A stretch of 64,000 bases of DNA from Amblyornis subalaris (GCA_018881555.1 JACAXG010000123.1:1530460-1594459); one strand, 5' to 3'. Shown: positions 37,401 through 50,404, numbered from the stretch's first letter. The notes: a model not told the origin generated them from the sequence alone. A program made the numbers and translations.

Positions 37401-40400
37401 ATTTCTCATACTGTAGCACTGCATTTTGAAACGTAGCACTGAAAAGTATGTTCATTTGAGCACATATATATTCCAGGAGCCAATAATTTTTTTTTAAAGT
37501 GCCATTCTTTCAAAAACAAATATTGATACTTCTCAGAGTAAATGCTCAGAAAGATAAGGATTTTTTTCCTTGGACAAGAATGTTTCAAGCACCTGCCGTT
37601 AAGGTCAAACTTGTACACACAAGAATATTATTGGAATAGTTACATGCAAGTAATTGAGGGAACAGTTTCCTTAACATTTCAAAATGAGTTGTGAAGCCTT
37701 TCATGCTTAAGCCAGTGTGAGATTTAAACCACAAAGCACATCCAAACATTTTCCACCCCTAATTATTCAACAGCTAATGTAAAATAAACTGGGGAGATCT
37801 CATTCCTTTTTTAAGGCAGATAAATGTTCCCACTGGTGACTGCTTATGACCTTGTCTGCAGCAGACACGAATCATGCAGCAGACTGGTAGCTAGGTAGAT
37901 GGGGAGATGCTATTTCTGCTCCTCAGGTGAGGAGTAAGCACTGGTAATGAACACTAGACAGAGCTGTAGAGTTGCATCTGTTCTAGAAAATGCAAACTGG
38001 ACTTCAATCATCAACAGTGGAGAATGAACAAACCATCTCCCCTTAGGAGAGACATTTTCTGCATAAACTTAGGTGTGAACTAAAGGAATCTACTTCAAAT
38101 GGATCTTTAAACAACTAGAAGTTGTACAGAAGGCTCTATGAAGACCATTACTTAGATTGAAAAAAAAGTGTATAAATCAACTTCCTCTGTCCAATCACAA
38201 TGCAAAAATAATGATCCATAGTAACAGAATGAGGAGGGTGGTGGTGCATGTAATATTCAGGTTACATATTCCTAGTTTGACTTGGGTTTAGCATCGTGTA
38301 AGCAAAGCTACTTGCAAAGCAAAATTACTTAATTCTGAGAACTTAATTTAAAACCAATTAATTTAACTTGAAACAAATTACTGCAAGTGCATAGTTAACA
38401 AATTTAAAAAACCACAATAAACAAACAATTTATTTCCTCCTATTTTTAAATTTCTGAGTGACTACCCTCACTGAGGGGAAATTCTGTGGTCTCGCCCAGT
38501 GGAACCGCACAAATGGCAGGATGGCATGCTCCACCCAAGGACATTCCTGTCACTGAAATGATCATAGCCCTGTAACATAGAAGAGGAAGCTGTGCTGGCT
38601 TTAATCATACTGCTATTCATGAAATGCACTCTTAGTGGCTCACTGCCAGCCAAGTTTGATGCACTTAAACTCAGCAAAAAAAAAAATCTGGCCAGAACAA
38701 TAATTCAAAATCAAAAGGTCAGGACTCTCCTTATGCCTTGAAAGTTTTGTTTGTTCTTTTGGCCGGAACATGCTTCAAGGGCACCAATGTTATGCATGCT
38801 CTGTGTAACTATACATAGGATATATATCATATGTGAGATACAGGTGATAGTCAAGTATGCCATTTTTTTTTAAATGAGGTATTTTCATATGTTATGTTCC
38901 TGTCTAATATCAAGAAGCTCTGCCAAATTTTTACAGTCTACTTGAACAGAAGGAAACTATCACCTTATCAGCGGTAGATCTTATTTCCCTGAAATACATG
39001 CAATTAAAATCCCACTAGAAAATCCCACCGGGAAGGGAACAGCTCCCTGACGCCCTTCTGCTAGACATAAGAGAACAGGACATTTTACTACAGGATTAAC
39101 AATATGTGGAAGCAATAGTTTTCCAACATCTCCCCTTGCCAAACAAAATAAGAGCATCAACTGGCTCTAGAACAACCCACATGTAAATTTTGTTCAGTCG
39201 GACACATTGCATGTAGGCAACACAGTTAGAGAACAAATACTTTCAAGAGATCCCACTAAAAAAATAGCCAGATATGCTGGATTGCTACCTGAGGAGGACA
39301 CATACACAGCAAGAGGATACAAAATCATGACATACTTTTCATTCTAAAGAGAGAACTCTCATCTGTTTAAACACATGCCCATATTATTTNAGTTTGTAAA
39401 TGTTGCAGAATCACTATTTCAGAAGATAGGCTATCCCAAGGGAAACTAGCTGACCTGGCAAGAAATGAGGACTAGAGACCTAAGATCTGTAGGAAGGAGA
39501 GCAGGGGGGAGTTGCATGCCACAGCTGGGGCTGTGCAATAGCTCTCTTTTTTGCCAGGGATGGTTTTGACCATGTCATCTCAAACCTACACTCCCCAACA
39601 CTACGCATTCACAGGTTCTCTTTTATACAGTCTGGTGCTAACTCAATCCAGCACAAAGCCTCTCTGAGGTACTAAGGCCACCCAAACAATAACTGGCTCC
39701 AGAAGATAATGTGAAGGCAGATACATCATGTTCTATCAGGCTGTGACATGTTACCCAAGGTCCAATGAGCCAGTAGAAAGGAGGAAGAACAACTCAGCTG
39801 GGGAAAAATCTTTTTTTTCTGGCAACAGTAAGCCTACTTGCAGATCGAGTAATCCATTAGATTCTTAAATATGGATCTACTCATCAATACAGTGTACTTT
39901 CTCCCTCATACACTAATTTACAGGAATATTCCCAAACCTGGAAACCCAGACTACCAGACAAGAGGTGAAAAAACTGCAGTATCTGAGCCCTGAAAAGAGG
40001 GTAATTCTGACTGATGCAGAACTACTGCTCTGTGTCATGGTTGAGCTTGATACTCTGTGCCAGGGTGGCAATTGCTCTGCCTGAAACAATAAGTGATGAA
40101 AATATAGCTCCATTACACTTGACATCTCTGGTTACCTTGCATAATAATTGCAGGACCACCCCTTCCAGCCAAACAAACCCCCACCTTCAAGAGAGTTGTG
40201 CAGACCCCAAACCCCCAAACCCAACAGCTGACTACATTCGGGATCCCTCATCACTAGAGCTTCTCCTGAACCGAGCTGCTGAATAAAGTGTGCAAACTAA
40301 ACCCAGATTGGTTTTTCAACAGTCCCCAATATCTTTGCTGTGGTAGCATTACATCCTACTCCACGGAGGTGGTTTGAGAAGAAGGAGATACCTGGAAAGC

Positions 40401-43400
40401 AGCCTACGGCATGCTGAGGGCAATCTCCTCGAAAAGGGCTGCAAGCAAGCCAAAGCAGGGCCAGGGGCAGCAAAGGAGAATCAAGATTTCAATGGTATCT
40501 TGCACAAAAATGTCTCAAGATGGCACAAACAAAACCAACAACAGCCCTTTGACATACAATATCAGAAGAGGAAAAATGGTGTCAGATACCAACTACCACA
40601 GGATAATACAAGTTAACTTAGTGGTGGGTGGTGAAAGCAATTTTATCAACAACATTACGTAATCACTATGGATATGTTTATTCTACAAGTATATCCCAAA
40701 TTTCTTGATAAACAAACTGACTTTCAAATCTCCAGTAATTTTGCTTGCAATCAAACAAAAATACACTTAGGAAAAGAAAGTGCAAATATTACTTCATTGT
40801 ACTTCAACTGGCATAACAAATATTGCAGGCAACTGGGATGCAAGTCTTAACATTTACCAAAGGATCAAACGCACTAGCACTAGTTTCAGGGAGAATAACC
40901 AAGTGTTACTAGACTGTCTTAATGAATGTACTTTATTGTTTACATAGCAAATGTTTTCTGAACTTTTTTTTTCCCATGCCTTTTTTTTCCCCCCTGCTTT
41001 TTAAAATATTTGCAATTCAAACTCGAACAAAAATAAAAGCAATTTGTACTCAAAAACTTGTGGAAGGTTTCACAAGTAAATATTGCATCATTTCACACTG
41101 ACATTTTTGTTCAATAGGTATATAAAAATAAAGAATTGCACATTACAGAGACAGCAGTTTCAGTAAGACCATACAAGCCAAAAAGATGACATACTAAAAA
41201 TGATTTAACACATTTCTGGATACTCAAAGAAAATAATATTCTATCTCATAATTAGATGGAATATGGGTTCTAAAGAGAGACATGGATGAAAATCAGGTTA
41301 TTTAGAGTATGTCCAAAACCGACCTCTCTACAGTTTGTTTCCTGCTATCAAACTTTCACACAAAAAATGACCCCTCTCTTCCAGACACCTTCTTCACTTT
41401 TCCATACAATAATTCTGTGCTTGAATTTGAGCAATGAGAGAAAATGAGAACTTTTTCTAGTTATACTGTGCAAGTATGAGCAGATTTTCAAGAAAGACTC
41501 ATTCAAAGATTTTTTACTACTAGTTTCCACTAGATATGGGGTACATATGCTTATATATTTCAGAGTCAAATACAGTAGAAACTCTGAGCATTTTGTTCTA
41601 CATTATTAAGCAAGTAGGTAATGTTTTCTACTGAGTTAGCTAAGGCTAGCAGAACTAAGACATAAGAAAAAGATGCAAGTATGATTTTTACATAAATGCC
41701 TGCAGGTAAAACAATCTTTAATCCAGAGTCTTCATTACTTGTGCCCTCCCTTCTGTAGCCAGCATGCACCAGATTACTCTAATCCCTTCCTATAGCCAGG
41801 GCGCAGAGAAAACATGTAGAAATAAGATTCAAGGTAAGACATATCACACTTGGGTTTCCACCATGTGCATTTGCTGACAGTAAAGAGTCTTCACAATTGA
41901 TTGCATGTCACCACTTGCTTAGATGATGATGGCAGGTCATGGGAACAAACAGGGCACAGTTATGATGATACGTCATTTGATTTCCTCAAGCTATTGGTAA
42001 TTGCAGACTCGTGGTGGGATTTTCAGATTTCTTCCTTTTCTGAAAATCAGTCTGGCATACTTTCACACATGCAGATGCACTAGAGTCCCAGGCTGGAGCA
42101 GAGAAGAGTCAGTCTATCCACAAAAGTCCCTGTGTTAGATAAACCAGTTGTACAAGCATAAACTAGCATGAAAGCCCTTAAGATTACAACAAGAAATAGA
42201 ATTTCTGTAGTTAAAATTCTGTGCTGTGTGAAACAGTGTACGTGAATAGCTAGGCTTCTCTCTTCACCTTTTTTTTTCTTTTTTTAGCATCACTCAATTT
42301 TCCTTTTCTTTGTGGATGAAACAGTGATAGAAAGATGTTTCTGGGAAAGATACATTCATGCTTCCAAAGGGGACAATTAAAACTAAGTAGGGAGGACCTG
42401 CAGAAGAAAGGACAGTAGTTGTACAACTCCATTGTGAAGAAAAGTGCTGGGTGAAGGGCAAGGAGAAGAATCATTGTATTGAATACAAAGTACAGAGGGG
42501 CAAAAAGAAAGTGATGGGATGGTCTGAAATTGTACTGGGCTAGGAAAAACTATTCCTTCCTATCATTATCTTTTAAACACTGTTATTCAGTTCCATTCTG
42601 CTACCTTTGCCACTAAACATTACTAACAGCAGAGTACATGTTTTATAGGTTAACTAGATCAATGCAATGAAGAAAACAACCACTTGCCTTGTTATTCCTG
42701 AGACTTATCTGAGAAGATAAGAACTGAAAGTAAAGGGGGTAAGATATTTAGGAACAGATAGGGTGCTGAAGGCAAGGCAAAACTCGTCCCAGTCCAGGAT
42801 TCTCTTAGACTATGCATGTCAAACCAGAAGTAGAAGTTTCCCTTTCTTGCTCCCATTACCTCCACAGCTGTTCATCTAAACACACACCATACATTGATCC
42901 AGATCAGAAGACCTGAGCAGCTGGGGGAAGGGAGAGGAGGTGGAAACCAACTCACACCTCAGGAAGCAGAGCATTTCCCCGTTGTCCATGTTTACTGCAT
43001 ATCCTCAGGCTGACACAATATGGGGACAGGAGCCAGAGTAAGCAATGACTGCTACTTCAGCTGCCACCACCACCCGAGAAGTGCACCTGGAAATCACAGC
43101 CTCAGAGTCAAAACTGCTTCCTGGCAAGCCTGCACAGGGCATGGAACAGATGAAAGTTCAAGGGTGTAATTTCAAAATAGTTTTAACCACAGCTACTATG
43201 AAAAGTAGCTGTCCTCCACCTCTTCCACCTGACTGTTCATTCATATCCCCAGGTCACCTTCCCTTTCTTGCTTGCATAAATCGAGGTGTGGAAAGGAGAA
43301 CAAATAGCAACTTTTTTTTTTCCCCAAACCAGATTAGTTTCAACTCGAATCAGCTCCCTGATCTGATTCACTGTCTGGCCATGCAAATGTTCATGCCAGT

Positions 43401-44043
43401 ATAAGCAAAAACATTGCAGGGACAGAACAAAAGGCCAGAGGCAGCAATAGAGCAGGACCAATTCTTTCAAAGATTATATCAGCTTAAAAGTGTTTGCAAA
43501 TCCAAGCTCTAAGAACATACATGTTTGCATCTCAGACACTTAATGCTTGATGTTGAAAACCCTACAGNAGAATTGGAAAAATCTGTGTGATGACTTCACC
43601 TGCAGATATATGGTATAAAGTGGAGTAATAGTTACGTGTTATTTTTAGTACTGCCTTGAATTCCTAACAATGTTGTTTAGCAAAATTAGTAAATGTTAGC
43701 AAATTAGCTGAAGTAGATGAACACAAGAGGACATATATGCATTAATGATATATTAATCATAAGTTATAAATCTTTGGACTCTCCCAAACCACAGTAATAA
43801 GGATCCTGCGCAAAACAAACTCCTCAGCCCCTGCCCACCAAATAATATCCCTTCAGTCATCCTCTAACAACGGGCACTACTGAAGCACAGGATAAGCATT
43901 TAAGTTCTTACAGTATTACCTACCCACATCATACGCATGTTCTGCCTTGCCAGATGGCGTGTAATCTGGTCTCCCTTGAAGCTGAAAGCAACACATTAAA
44001 ACTCCTAATTGGGGTAATACATTCATAAAGTAATGACCTCAGT

Positions 44044-44100
44044 CAGTGCTTCTCAAAGTGGGTTACGTCACCCAAAAGGATCACAAGAAAGCTCTAAGGC
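44044..44100. mobile_element. Possible hAT (Charlie-like) DNA transposon end
   Basis: CAGTGCTTCTCAAAGTGGGT followed by CACCCAAAAGGATCAC resembles the terminal sequence of Charlie-type hAT elements (CAGTGGTTCTCAA-like start, then a GGGTCAC-type block). I did not find the opposite end nearby, so this is at best a fragment. Confidence 0.4.
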
Positions 44101-44310
44101 AACCAGTACAAGCTAGGAAAAAACGAAAACTGTTTTGAGGGGGGGAAATTAAATATATAAAATATAGAAAATGTGAGATGATAATAATACTAAATTATCC
44201 TTAAACATATTGACACCAAAAGAATCTGAGGGATGGTTCTACATTTGCAGACTGCTCACAGACAGTGACCCTCTTAACCCTAAGTGACACACTTAACCCT
44301 CCGCAGAAGA

Positions 44311-44400
44311 GAAGGGAAGAGAAGGGAGGAGAAGGGAGGAGAAGGGAGGAGAAGGGAGGAGAAGGGAGGAGAAGGGAGGAGAAGGGAGGAGAAGGGAAGG
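44311..44400 (+). repeat. (GAAGGGAGGA)n decanucleotide array
   Basis: Nine 10-bp units, with the first (GAAGGGAAGA) and last (GAAGGGAAGG) slightly changed and seven identical in between. The plus strand is pure purine over all 90 bases. A related GAGAAGGGAAGG lies about 20 bp further on. Confidence 0.98.
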
Positions 44401-46040
44401 CTTTTCTCAGCCTTGTCTGAGAGAAGGGAAGGTAAAGGACTAGGACAAATTACACAGATGGGGAAAATATTTGGCTATTTCGAAAAAAATAATATATATA
44501 TATTGATTTACATAGTTTTTGAAAAACTGACTTTATAGAAATTTAGTAGAATTTTTAGAACTTTGCAAGGTCCAGCCTAATATTGTTTTCTCTAAATTAT
44601 TGGGAGTTTTGTCAATATCCACTGCAGTAAGCACCTATCTGACCACTAATGGAAATTCCATCCTTAACATTTTCAACCTTGAATTTTTACAGAAAAGGAG
44701 GGAACAAACAGGAGTAAGACCTTCTGAATTCACAACCTGTTGTGCTAAGGTCTAGCCTGTTCCTCATAGCTCATCGGGTGGGTTTGAGAAATGTGATGAG
44801 ATTGGAGCCATTGTAGTAAAACTGGTCCAAGTCCTCTGGACAACCTGAAACAATTGGATCAAATGTAGCTTTGTACAGAGACACACAGTAGGAACAACAC
44901 TAGAAAAAGAAATGAGAAAAAGGACAGATAATGGAGAAGCTGTTCTGAATAATTAATTATGGGATGTAAAAGGAGAGAATCAATGGGCCCTCCCTCAAAT
45001 ATTTTGCTGCAATAAATCCAGCCAGAAGGCTGTGAACATGAAATATCATTAGCCCCCTCTCTCTACCTAACACATGGGAGCAGATTTCCTCCCAAGGTGA
45101 TATCCCTCAAGCTGCTATTTATGAGTCCTGAAACTCTCCTTTATCCAATCTGTTTTTCAGGCATCTATCCATTTGCTCTTCCTCCTAGCAGTAGGTACAG
45201 TTTTTCTCTCTCATTTGGCTTCTTTGTCCAGTAGCAAAAAGAATTAACAAAACTACTTTCAAAAGAGTAAAGGAGTCTTCCTTGTTCTAACGTAGCCACT
45301 GTCCTGACAGGGAATTTTAACAGTTCAAATCCAAAAAGTATATTCAACACATCTGACTTATTACAAAACTAATAAAGCACTAAGCAGGCACAAAAACTGT
45401 TTTCTAATAAGGCTTTTCTCCCCTAATTTCAAGTGATCTCCATATTAGAGATTTCAAGAGCATCAAAACAATGCACGCACCCTAGCCAGATGAAGTAGAA
45501 GTTATAATCTTCATATCTAGCACATCAGACAAACAACCTACTTGTAAGATTCTTAGGCAGTTTACCTCCCAACAACTCAACAGTACTCTCACCAAAACAC
45601 TGTGCAAAATACAGTCTGCAAAAGTAAAATAAACCACTTTACAAAGTAAGTTTCACTGAAATTGCTACAAAGGCATACATATATTACCATATGAGGAATC
45701 AAATGCACTACTGAACAAACAAGGGATGGAAACCACCTTTAAGTATACCAAAGTCCAAAGCACACTCTTTTGTCATCCATCATATGCATTAATATAACAT
45801 AGAGAAACCCAGTTAATCACATTTGTCCAAGCCACAGAAGACATGTGTACAGATGGATATACACAACTCTTCTCTATTAAAAGCAAGCATTAGTGTTTGC
45901 AGTATATTTACAATTTTCAAGAGAATCCCATGAGGCTGTTGTCAAAGCCTCAACATTTTACACGTGTGTGAAGCAAAATTTCAACCCATGAATAGCTCAT
46001 AATATTCAGGAATTCACCTTAAATGCACAGGAATAGCATT

Positions 46041-46116
46041 TAAGAGTAAAGAAATGCTATTCTGTGCTATTCTAGAAATTCTAAGAAATGCTATTCTAAG
46101 AGTAAAGAAATGCTAT
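46041..46116 (+). repeat. Local duplication in intron 2
   Basis: TAAGAGTAAAGAAATGCTAT occurs at 46041-46060 and again at 46097-46116, 56 bp apart, with a partial third copy (AAGAAATGCTATTCT) in between. It is probably a slippage-derived duplication with no known role. Confidence 0.92.
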
Positions 46117-47494
46117 GTAAATTCTTACAAAAAAAAAGGGCGACAAAGCTACAAGAGATTTCTAGAACTGATTAAATACTTTGAACACTCAGGGAATAAA
46201 ACGAGCACAATTATCAGAGCAGTGATCTGAAAGCACTCTCAAAACACCCAGAAATGCAAGTGGCCTCTCAAAATGTCACAGGTTTATGTTCTATAATTTT
46301 GGCCAAAGCAGAAGTTAGAGACAAGTTTAAGATGATAATAGCACTGAGATTCAGAAGAAAACCCTTTACTTTCTTCACCTTTTGAATTCCATCAAGGATG
46401 CCTGTATTTTTAAAAGTTCAGGAACATTTAACACTATATATAACACCAGAGGACTCTCATTGCTATTGCAATAAAGCAAAGCTATAAGAGCCCAAATGAG
46501 GTTATTGGGTGGGATTCAGTTCAATATTAGGTGTCTTATCTGCAGGTGCTCAATAAGCACAGCTGATATCTAATATCCCATTCTAGCTATCAGAGTTCTA
46601 GTCCAACCCAACCCAAGGAGGTTAAGTCATCTTGTCTGCAAAGGAGACACCCAACCAGTCAGCTACATCCCTTTACATCACACTGACTCTACTGACTAGA
46701 GAGCTGTTCACTACAAAAGGGGCTTAGAAAAGGCAGGCTTGATTCACTTGCCCATACATTGGAGATGCCATTCCAGAAGGCCACTGGAATATGGCATACT
46801 TACTGACCCTGTGCAGTTGCCTCTGTGTCATAGGTCTGCCTGCAGATATGACAGGCAGCCACAAAAAGTTATTCTTTAGGGAATTAGCATTTATTTTTAC
46901 CAGGAAAAATATGGATACTGAGGAGAACGGAATAACTACCCGGCAAAAACAGGCTCCAAGCTTGAAATAGTAAAAAAAAATTTATTACTAATAGAACTAA
47001 AAAGAAATAGAATAATAAAAAGATATTAAGGCACATAATCAGATACCTTTTCTTCTCCCAATACCTCCCCACTTCCCAAACAACCATGCAAAGGGAAAAC
47101 AACATAGCATTTGGTCAGTATATTATTGTAAAAGTCTCTCTTTATACTTATAGAAAAGAGTTTTCTTCTGCTGTAATCTTTATTAACCACTTCTCTCCCA
47201 TGACAACTTGCAGTCTTTTCACAACGGCTAGTGTGGGTCATATATTTATATATAGTCCATGCGGTAATTTCTTTAAGGACGAGCAATCCCAGCCTAGAAG
47301 TAAATAGTCCTCTTCTTCAATCTTTAAAAGCACTCTGGCGTGAACACACTTTTTCACGGCTGTATCAGATTCTTCATCCCCCTATTGTACCATCAAATGA
47401 ATGATAGAGAAAATAGTCTGTCACATTACAGCTTTCCAAAGCTTGAAGGAGAAAATCTCAGCTCTATAGTCAGTGGATCTGTTCTCCTTCTCTG

Positions 47495-47980
47495 ACCTTG
47501 GCGCCGCCACGTCAGGTTTCTCCCGCCATGACAGGTCTCTCCACATGGCCAGCGCCATGTTGTCTTTCTTTGCGTGACCGTAGCATTTCGTTCTCTCCGA
47601 CTTGGTAGAAGAATTAGTATCTACAAATTATGCCTGGAGGATTGGATTCCTCGCCGTGTGTTCCCACCATTGGCTGTGCGAGACTCTCTAGCCGACATTC
47701 AGCGCAAACCATGCTGCGCCACGGGGAGAATCCGGGCCGCCGCACCACGCGGTCCCGGGGCTTTTTGCTGTCGCCACACGGTCCAGGGGTCTGGCGGCAG
47801 CTCGCGCGATTTCATGGCTGCTCGCAGCTGCTGGAAAATGGGCAGCCCGCTCGGCGAGCGGGCCGCCGCCATCCTGGTGGCCAGTGGGACCACTGCCCAG
47901 GGCTGAAGCCCCGGGGGACCGGCCCGCCACCCCTCCGCCTGAGAAGCGGTGCAGAGTCTAAGATGGCCGACTTCCGCTGT
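47495..47980. promoter_or_regulatory. Intronic CpG island with promoter-like motifs
   Basis: I count about 42 CpG dinucleotides in about 480 bp, against near absence around it. Motifs visible: CCACGTCA (47507-47514, CRE/E-box-like), an inverted CCAAT box in ACCATTGGCT (47666-47675), a YY1-like GCCGCCGCCATCCTGG (47862-47877) and AAGATGGCCGACTTCCGC (47960-47977), which joins YY1-like and ETS-like sites. No TATA box is evident. It could be an alternative WWC2 promoter giving a protein without WW domains, a promoter for a plus-strand noncoding RNA, or an unannotated retrocopy. The sequence alone does not decide. Confidence 0.7.
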
Positions 47981-47993
47981 CTTCTTCCACAAA

Positions 47994-48046
47994 ATATGCA
48001 AATCACAGAGGCACAACAAGCTATCTGATTGGTTTAACAACCAATC
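47994..48046. promoter_or_regulatory. Octamer and paired CCAAT boxes next to the CpG island
   Basis: A perfect POU octamer ATGCAAAT (47996-48003) is followed by an inverted CCAAT box (CTGATTGGTTT, core 48028-48032) and a direct one (AACCAATCT, core 48041-48045). The two cores are 13 bp apart, start to start, and opposed. NF-Y often binds paired CCAAT boxes in TATA-less promoters. The link to the island is inference from proximity. Confidence 0.5.
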
Positions 48047-48583
48047 TGGTTGTTTAACAATCAATTCTGGACCCTGGTTCAATCAAAACTGTCACACCTC
48101 TGCTAACTTAAAGCATCTGAAATGGCTGTAGATACCTTACTAATTCTTAAGTATATAACACTGCTAGCACAGATGCAGGTACCTAGATTCAGGTGTTGAT
48201 CTCAAATAGAATATCTGCTATTGTGCTGTTAAAGACTATTTCTGAGAGAATAGAAAAACATATCAATATGGAGTAATAAATGCATAAAGAGAAAATAGAA
48301 ACGCTTTCAGGAATATATTCATTTCAGTAGGTCTAAATAGCATTGTATTTCAAATTTTGCTAATTTTATACAGTTTAGACATAATTACCATGCAATTAAA
48401 AATACACGTAAAAACAGATGTAGCCATTTTGTACCAGCAGATTTTCTTGTAAGCCTTTAAAAGGCAATAATGTTATACCAAAGGGCAAATTTCCCCTAGC
48501 ATTTTGATTATAATCAAGAATTCTGCGTCTAATCAAGATGATCCTTGTTTTATAATCAGTATGGCAAACTGAAAAATACTTAC

Positions 48584-48693
48584 GGTTTATGTGGTCAATG
48601 TAGTATACACCAATCTGAGGATCATACGCGGCTTCCCATCCCCATGGCAATTCATCCCCAACACAATCCGCAAATGACAAGGGCTTTGTTAAC
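48584..48693 (-). CDS. WWC2: WWC2 exon 2: linker and most of WW domain 2
   Basis: This 110-bp exon encodes fragment residues 1-36: [20 protein letters not shown], then a segment ending in GVYYIDHIN. The acceptor is TTTGTCTCAG; the donor is GTAAGT. The exon enters after two bases of an Arg codon and leaves after one base of a Gln codon completed in exon 3. It supplies the WW2 signature: the Pro-Trp-Gly-Trp start and the Tyr-Tyr-Ile-Asp-His strand. The third strand is in exon 3, almost 14 kb away. WWC WW domains bind PPxY partners. WW1 is not visible upstream and should be in exon 1, outside the window. Confidence 0.96.
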
Positions 48694-50404
48694 CTGAGAC
48701 AAAGAAACAATTCAATGCTATAGCTTTTCTCTTTTCCATACGTATGTTTGTTATTCATATTAATTCCTATTATGACAGAAGCTAAAGAAACATAGAGGGG
48801 AGAAAGGAGAGCAAGTTGTTTTCTCCTTCTTAAAGTTTAGGCTCTTGATTGTTTTCCCCAAATTCGTCTTTCTGAATTTATTAACTCCAAGAACATATTA
48901 TTGCAAACCTTTTTCAGTACAGGAACTCAAGTGAGAAACTCACTGCAACATCCTTCACATTTGACATTAAACAACAACCAACACCTTTAAATAAATAAAT
49001 TATCTATATTCCTATTTGTCCCCAGGAAAACTGGACCCTTCAAACTTGAGTCACTGAAGAGAGCACAAGATTTCAAGATCACTTTCTCTAATGACCACAG
49101 ACAGGAAAGTTAGAAAAGAGAGTACAACCACCTAAGATTAAGTTAGCAGCACTTATCAATCCGTGCACTTGAATAAAACAAGCAGCAGTGTACACAGAGT
49201 AGACATTTTACAAGTTACATTTAATGGGCCTTAGATGTTCACATGGTGCTTTTTTAGGAAGACAGACTATTAAAGTTTTTCACTTTAATAATGGAGCACC
49301 TATTTGTTATAAGAAATGGATTGATAAAAATAATACATGGACTCTTCCAACTGAGGCTGAGCAAAGCTTTGCATGATCATATTTTTGTCCTTTTTTAAAA
49401 AAAGAAATTAGTATTGAGTTTCCTCTTGATAAACCCACAGATAAATGCTATCTCTAACATACTGATATATTTAATAGAAAGGACAAGAGATTTAAGGTTT
49501 TATTGTCACCATAGTGACAATAAGATTAAATACATGTCTAGAGTTTAAAAAAAAAATCCTCAGAGTAAGATTATGGAGAGCCATTTGTGGGATACACAAG
49601 CAGCACTCCTTTGCTCACTGCCTACTAAGTTTTATCACCTAAGACTGTTTTTTCATCTCACCATTAAAATTCTATACAAATAAAAAGCTAATTCATACAT
49701 CCTTTTCTGTGTTCCAGAATATTTTCTTTATTAGTTCCTGACCAAAAGAAACAGGTTTATTGACACTTTTGTGAGGAAAGAAAAAGAATTTTACCTTTTA
49801 CAAACTGAATTGGATTTTGTGTAAAAACACCAGATAGAAAGTACTTTACAAAAATATTGAATTCATTATGCAGTTGAAAAAACAGAAATTTGAGTAAAAA
49901 TTTGATTTAGAAATCATTGCCCCACTATTATCTTTATTATTATCATCATCATCACTAAGGCATAAGATCTACCAATTCTTTAAGTAGAACAGTATTCCTT
50001 CAAACTAGGGTTGCAGAAATCACAAAGAACCAAGCTCTTAGGATTCAAAATGTTTTGAATATTGATTCTTTTTCAACTTGTATTTTTCAAATTGCAAGTA
50101 TGAATCCATTTCCTCATACTTGTCCAATGTTTATGTCATAACCTGTGGAGGTTACTAACACTTCATTTGAGGTTCTGAAAAAATTTGCAAGTATAAGACA
50201 AATTCGCTAATTTATTGCCACTTATAAACTGCTATGCAAAACCACTAAATGCTAAAAGCTATTACAAAATACAGGCGAGATTACCAATGTGGAGATTACA
50301 TTTGGATCACCAAGATATAAAAGTATGGATTATAAGCAGCCCAAGTAAGTTGTCAACTCCCCAGTGATCTCCAGGGACAGAGCAGATCTGCAGCAAGCCA
50401 AGCC

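Larger units (their letters stand above)
34459..48583 (-). other. WWC2: Intron 2 of WWC2, 14.1 kb
   Basis: This intron splits the WW2 domain. It holds the CpG island near 47.5-48.0 kb, the decanucleotide array at 44.3 kb, a possible hAT end at 44.04 kb and a local duplication at 46.05 kb, each listed separately. The remaining sequence is AT-rich and I see no gene in it. Confidence 0.88.
1..48693 (-). other. WWC2: WWC2 gene, internal portion (exons 2-18 of my numbering)
   Basis: Seventeen minus-strand exons join into one open frame of about 891 codons. WWC proteins (KIBRA/WWC1, WWC2, WWC3) are cytoplasmic scaffolds whose WW domains bind PPxY partners such as LATS1/2 and angiomotins, promoting Hippo signalling and restraining YAP/TAZ. 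In the joined fragment, WW2 lies near residues 15-50, coiled-coil sequence near 55-385, a serine-rich linker near 386-630, the C2 domain near 650-800, and an acidic coiled coil near 809-845. I chose WWC2 over its paralogs because exons 9, 11, 12 and 15 fit WWC2 best as I remember the family, for example MANLKIELSKLDSEAWPGAL and VSDESVAGDSGVYEA. The family is about 1,100-1,200 residues long, so roughly three quarters of the protein is here. Exon 1 (start, WW1) and the C-terminal exons fall outside the window. Confidence 0.95.

Noticed and set aside
47574..48082. Several overlapping open frames on both strands in the CpG island
   Set aside because: High G+C removes stop codons by chance. The frames overlap on both strands and resemble no protein family I know.
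1..48693. Identity as WWC1 (KIBRA) or WWC3 instead of WWC2
   Set aside because: Exons 9, 11, 12, 15 and 16 fit WWC2 much better than the paralogs as I remember them, especially around SDSEAWPGAL-like, [16 protein letters not shown] and AGTQISLADL segments.
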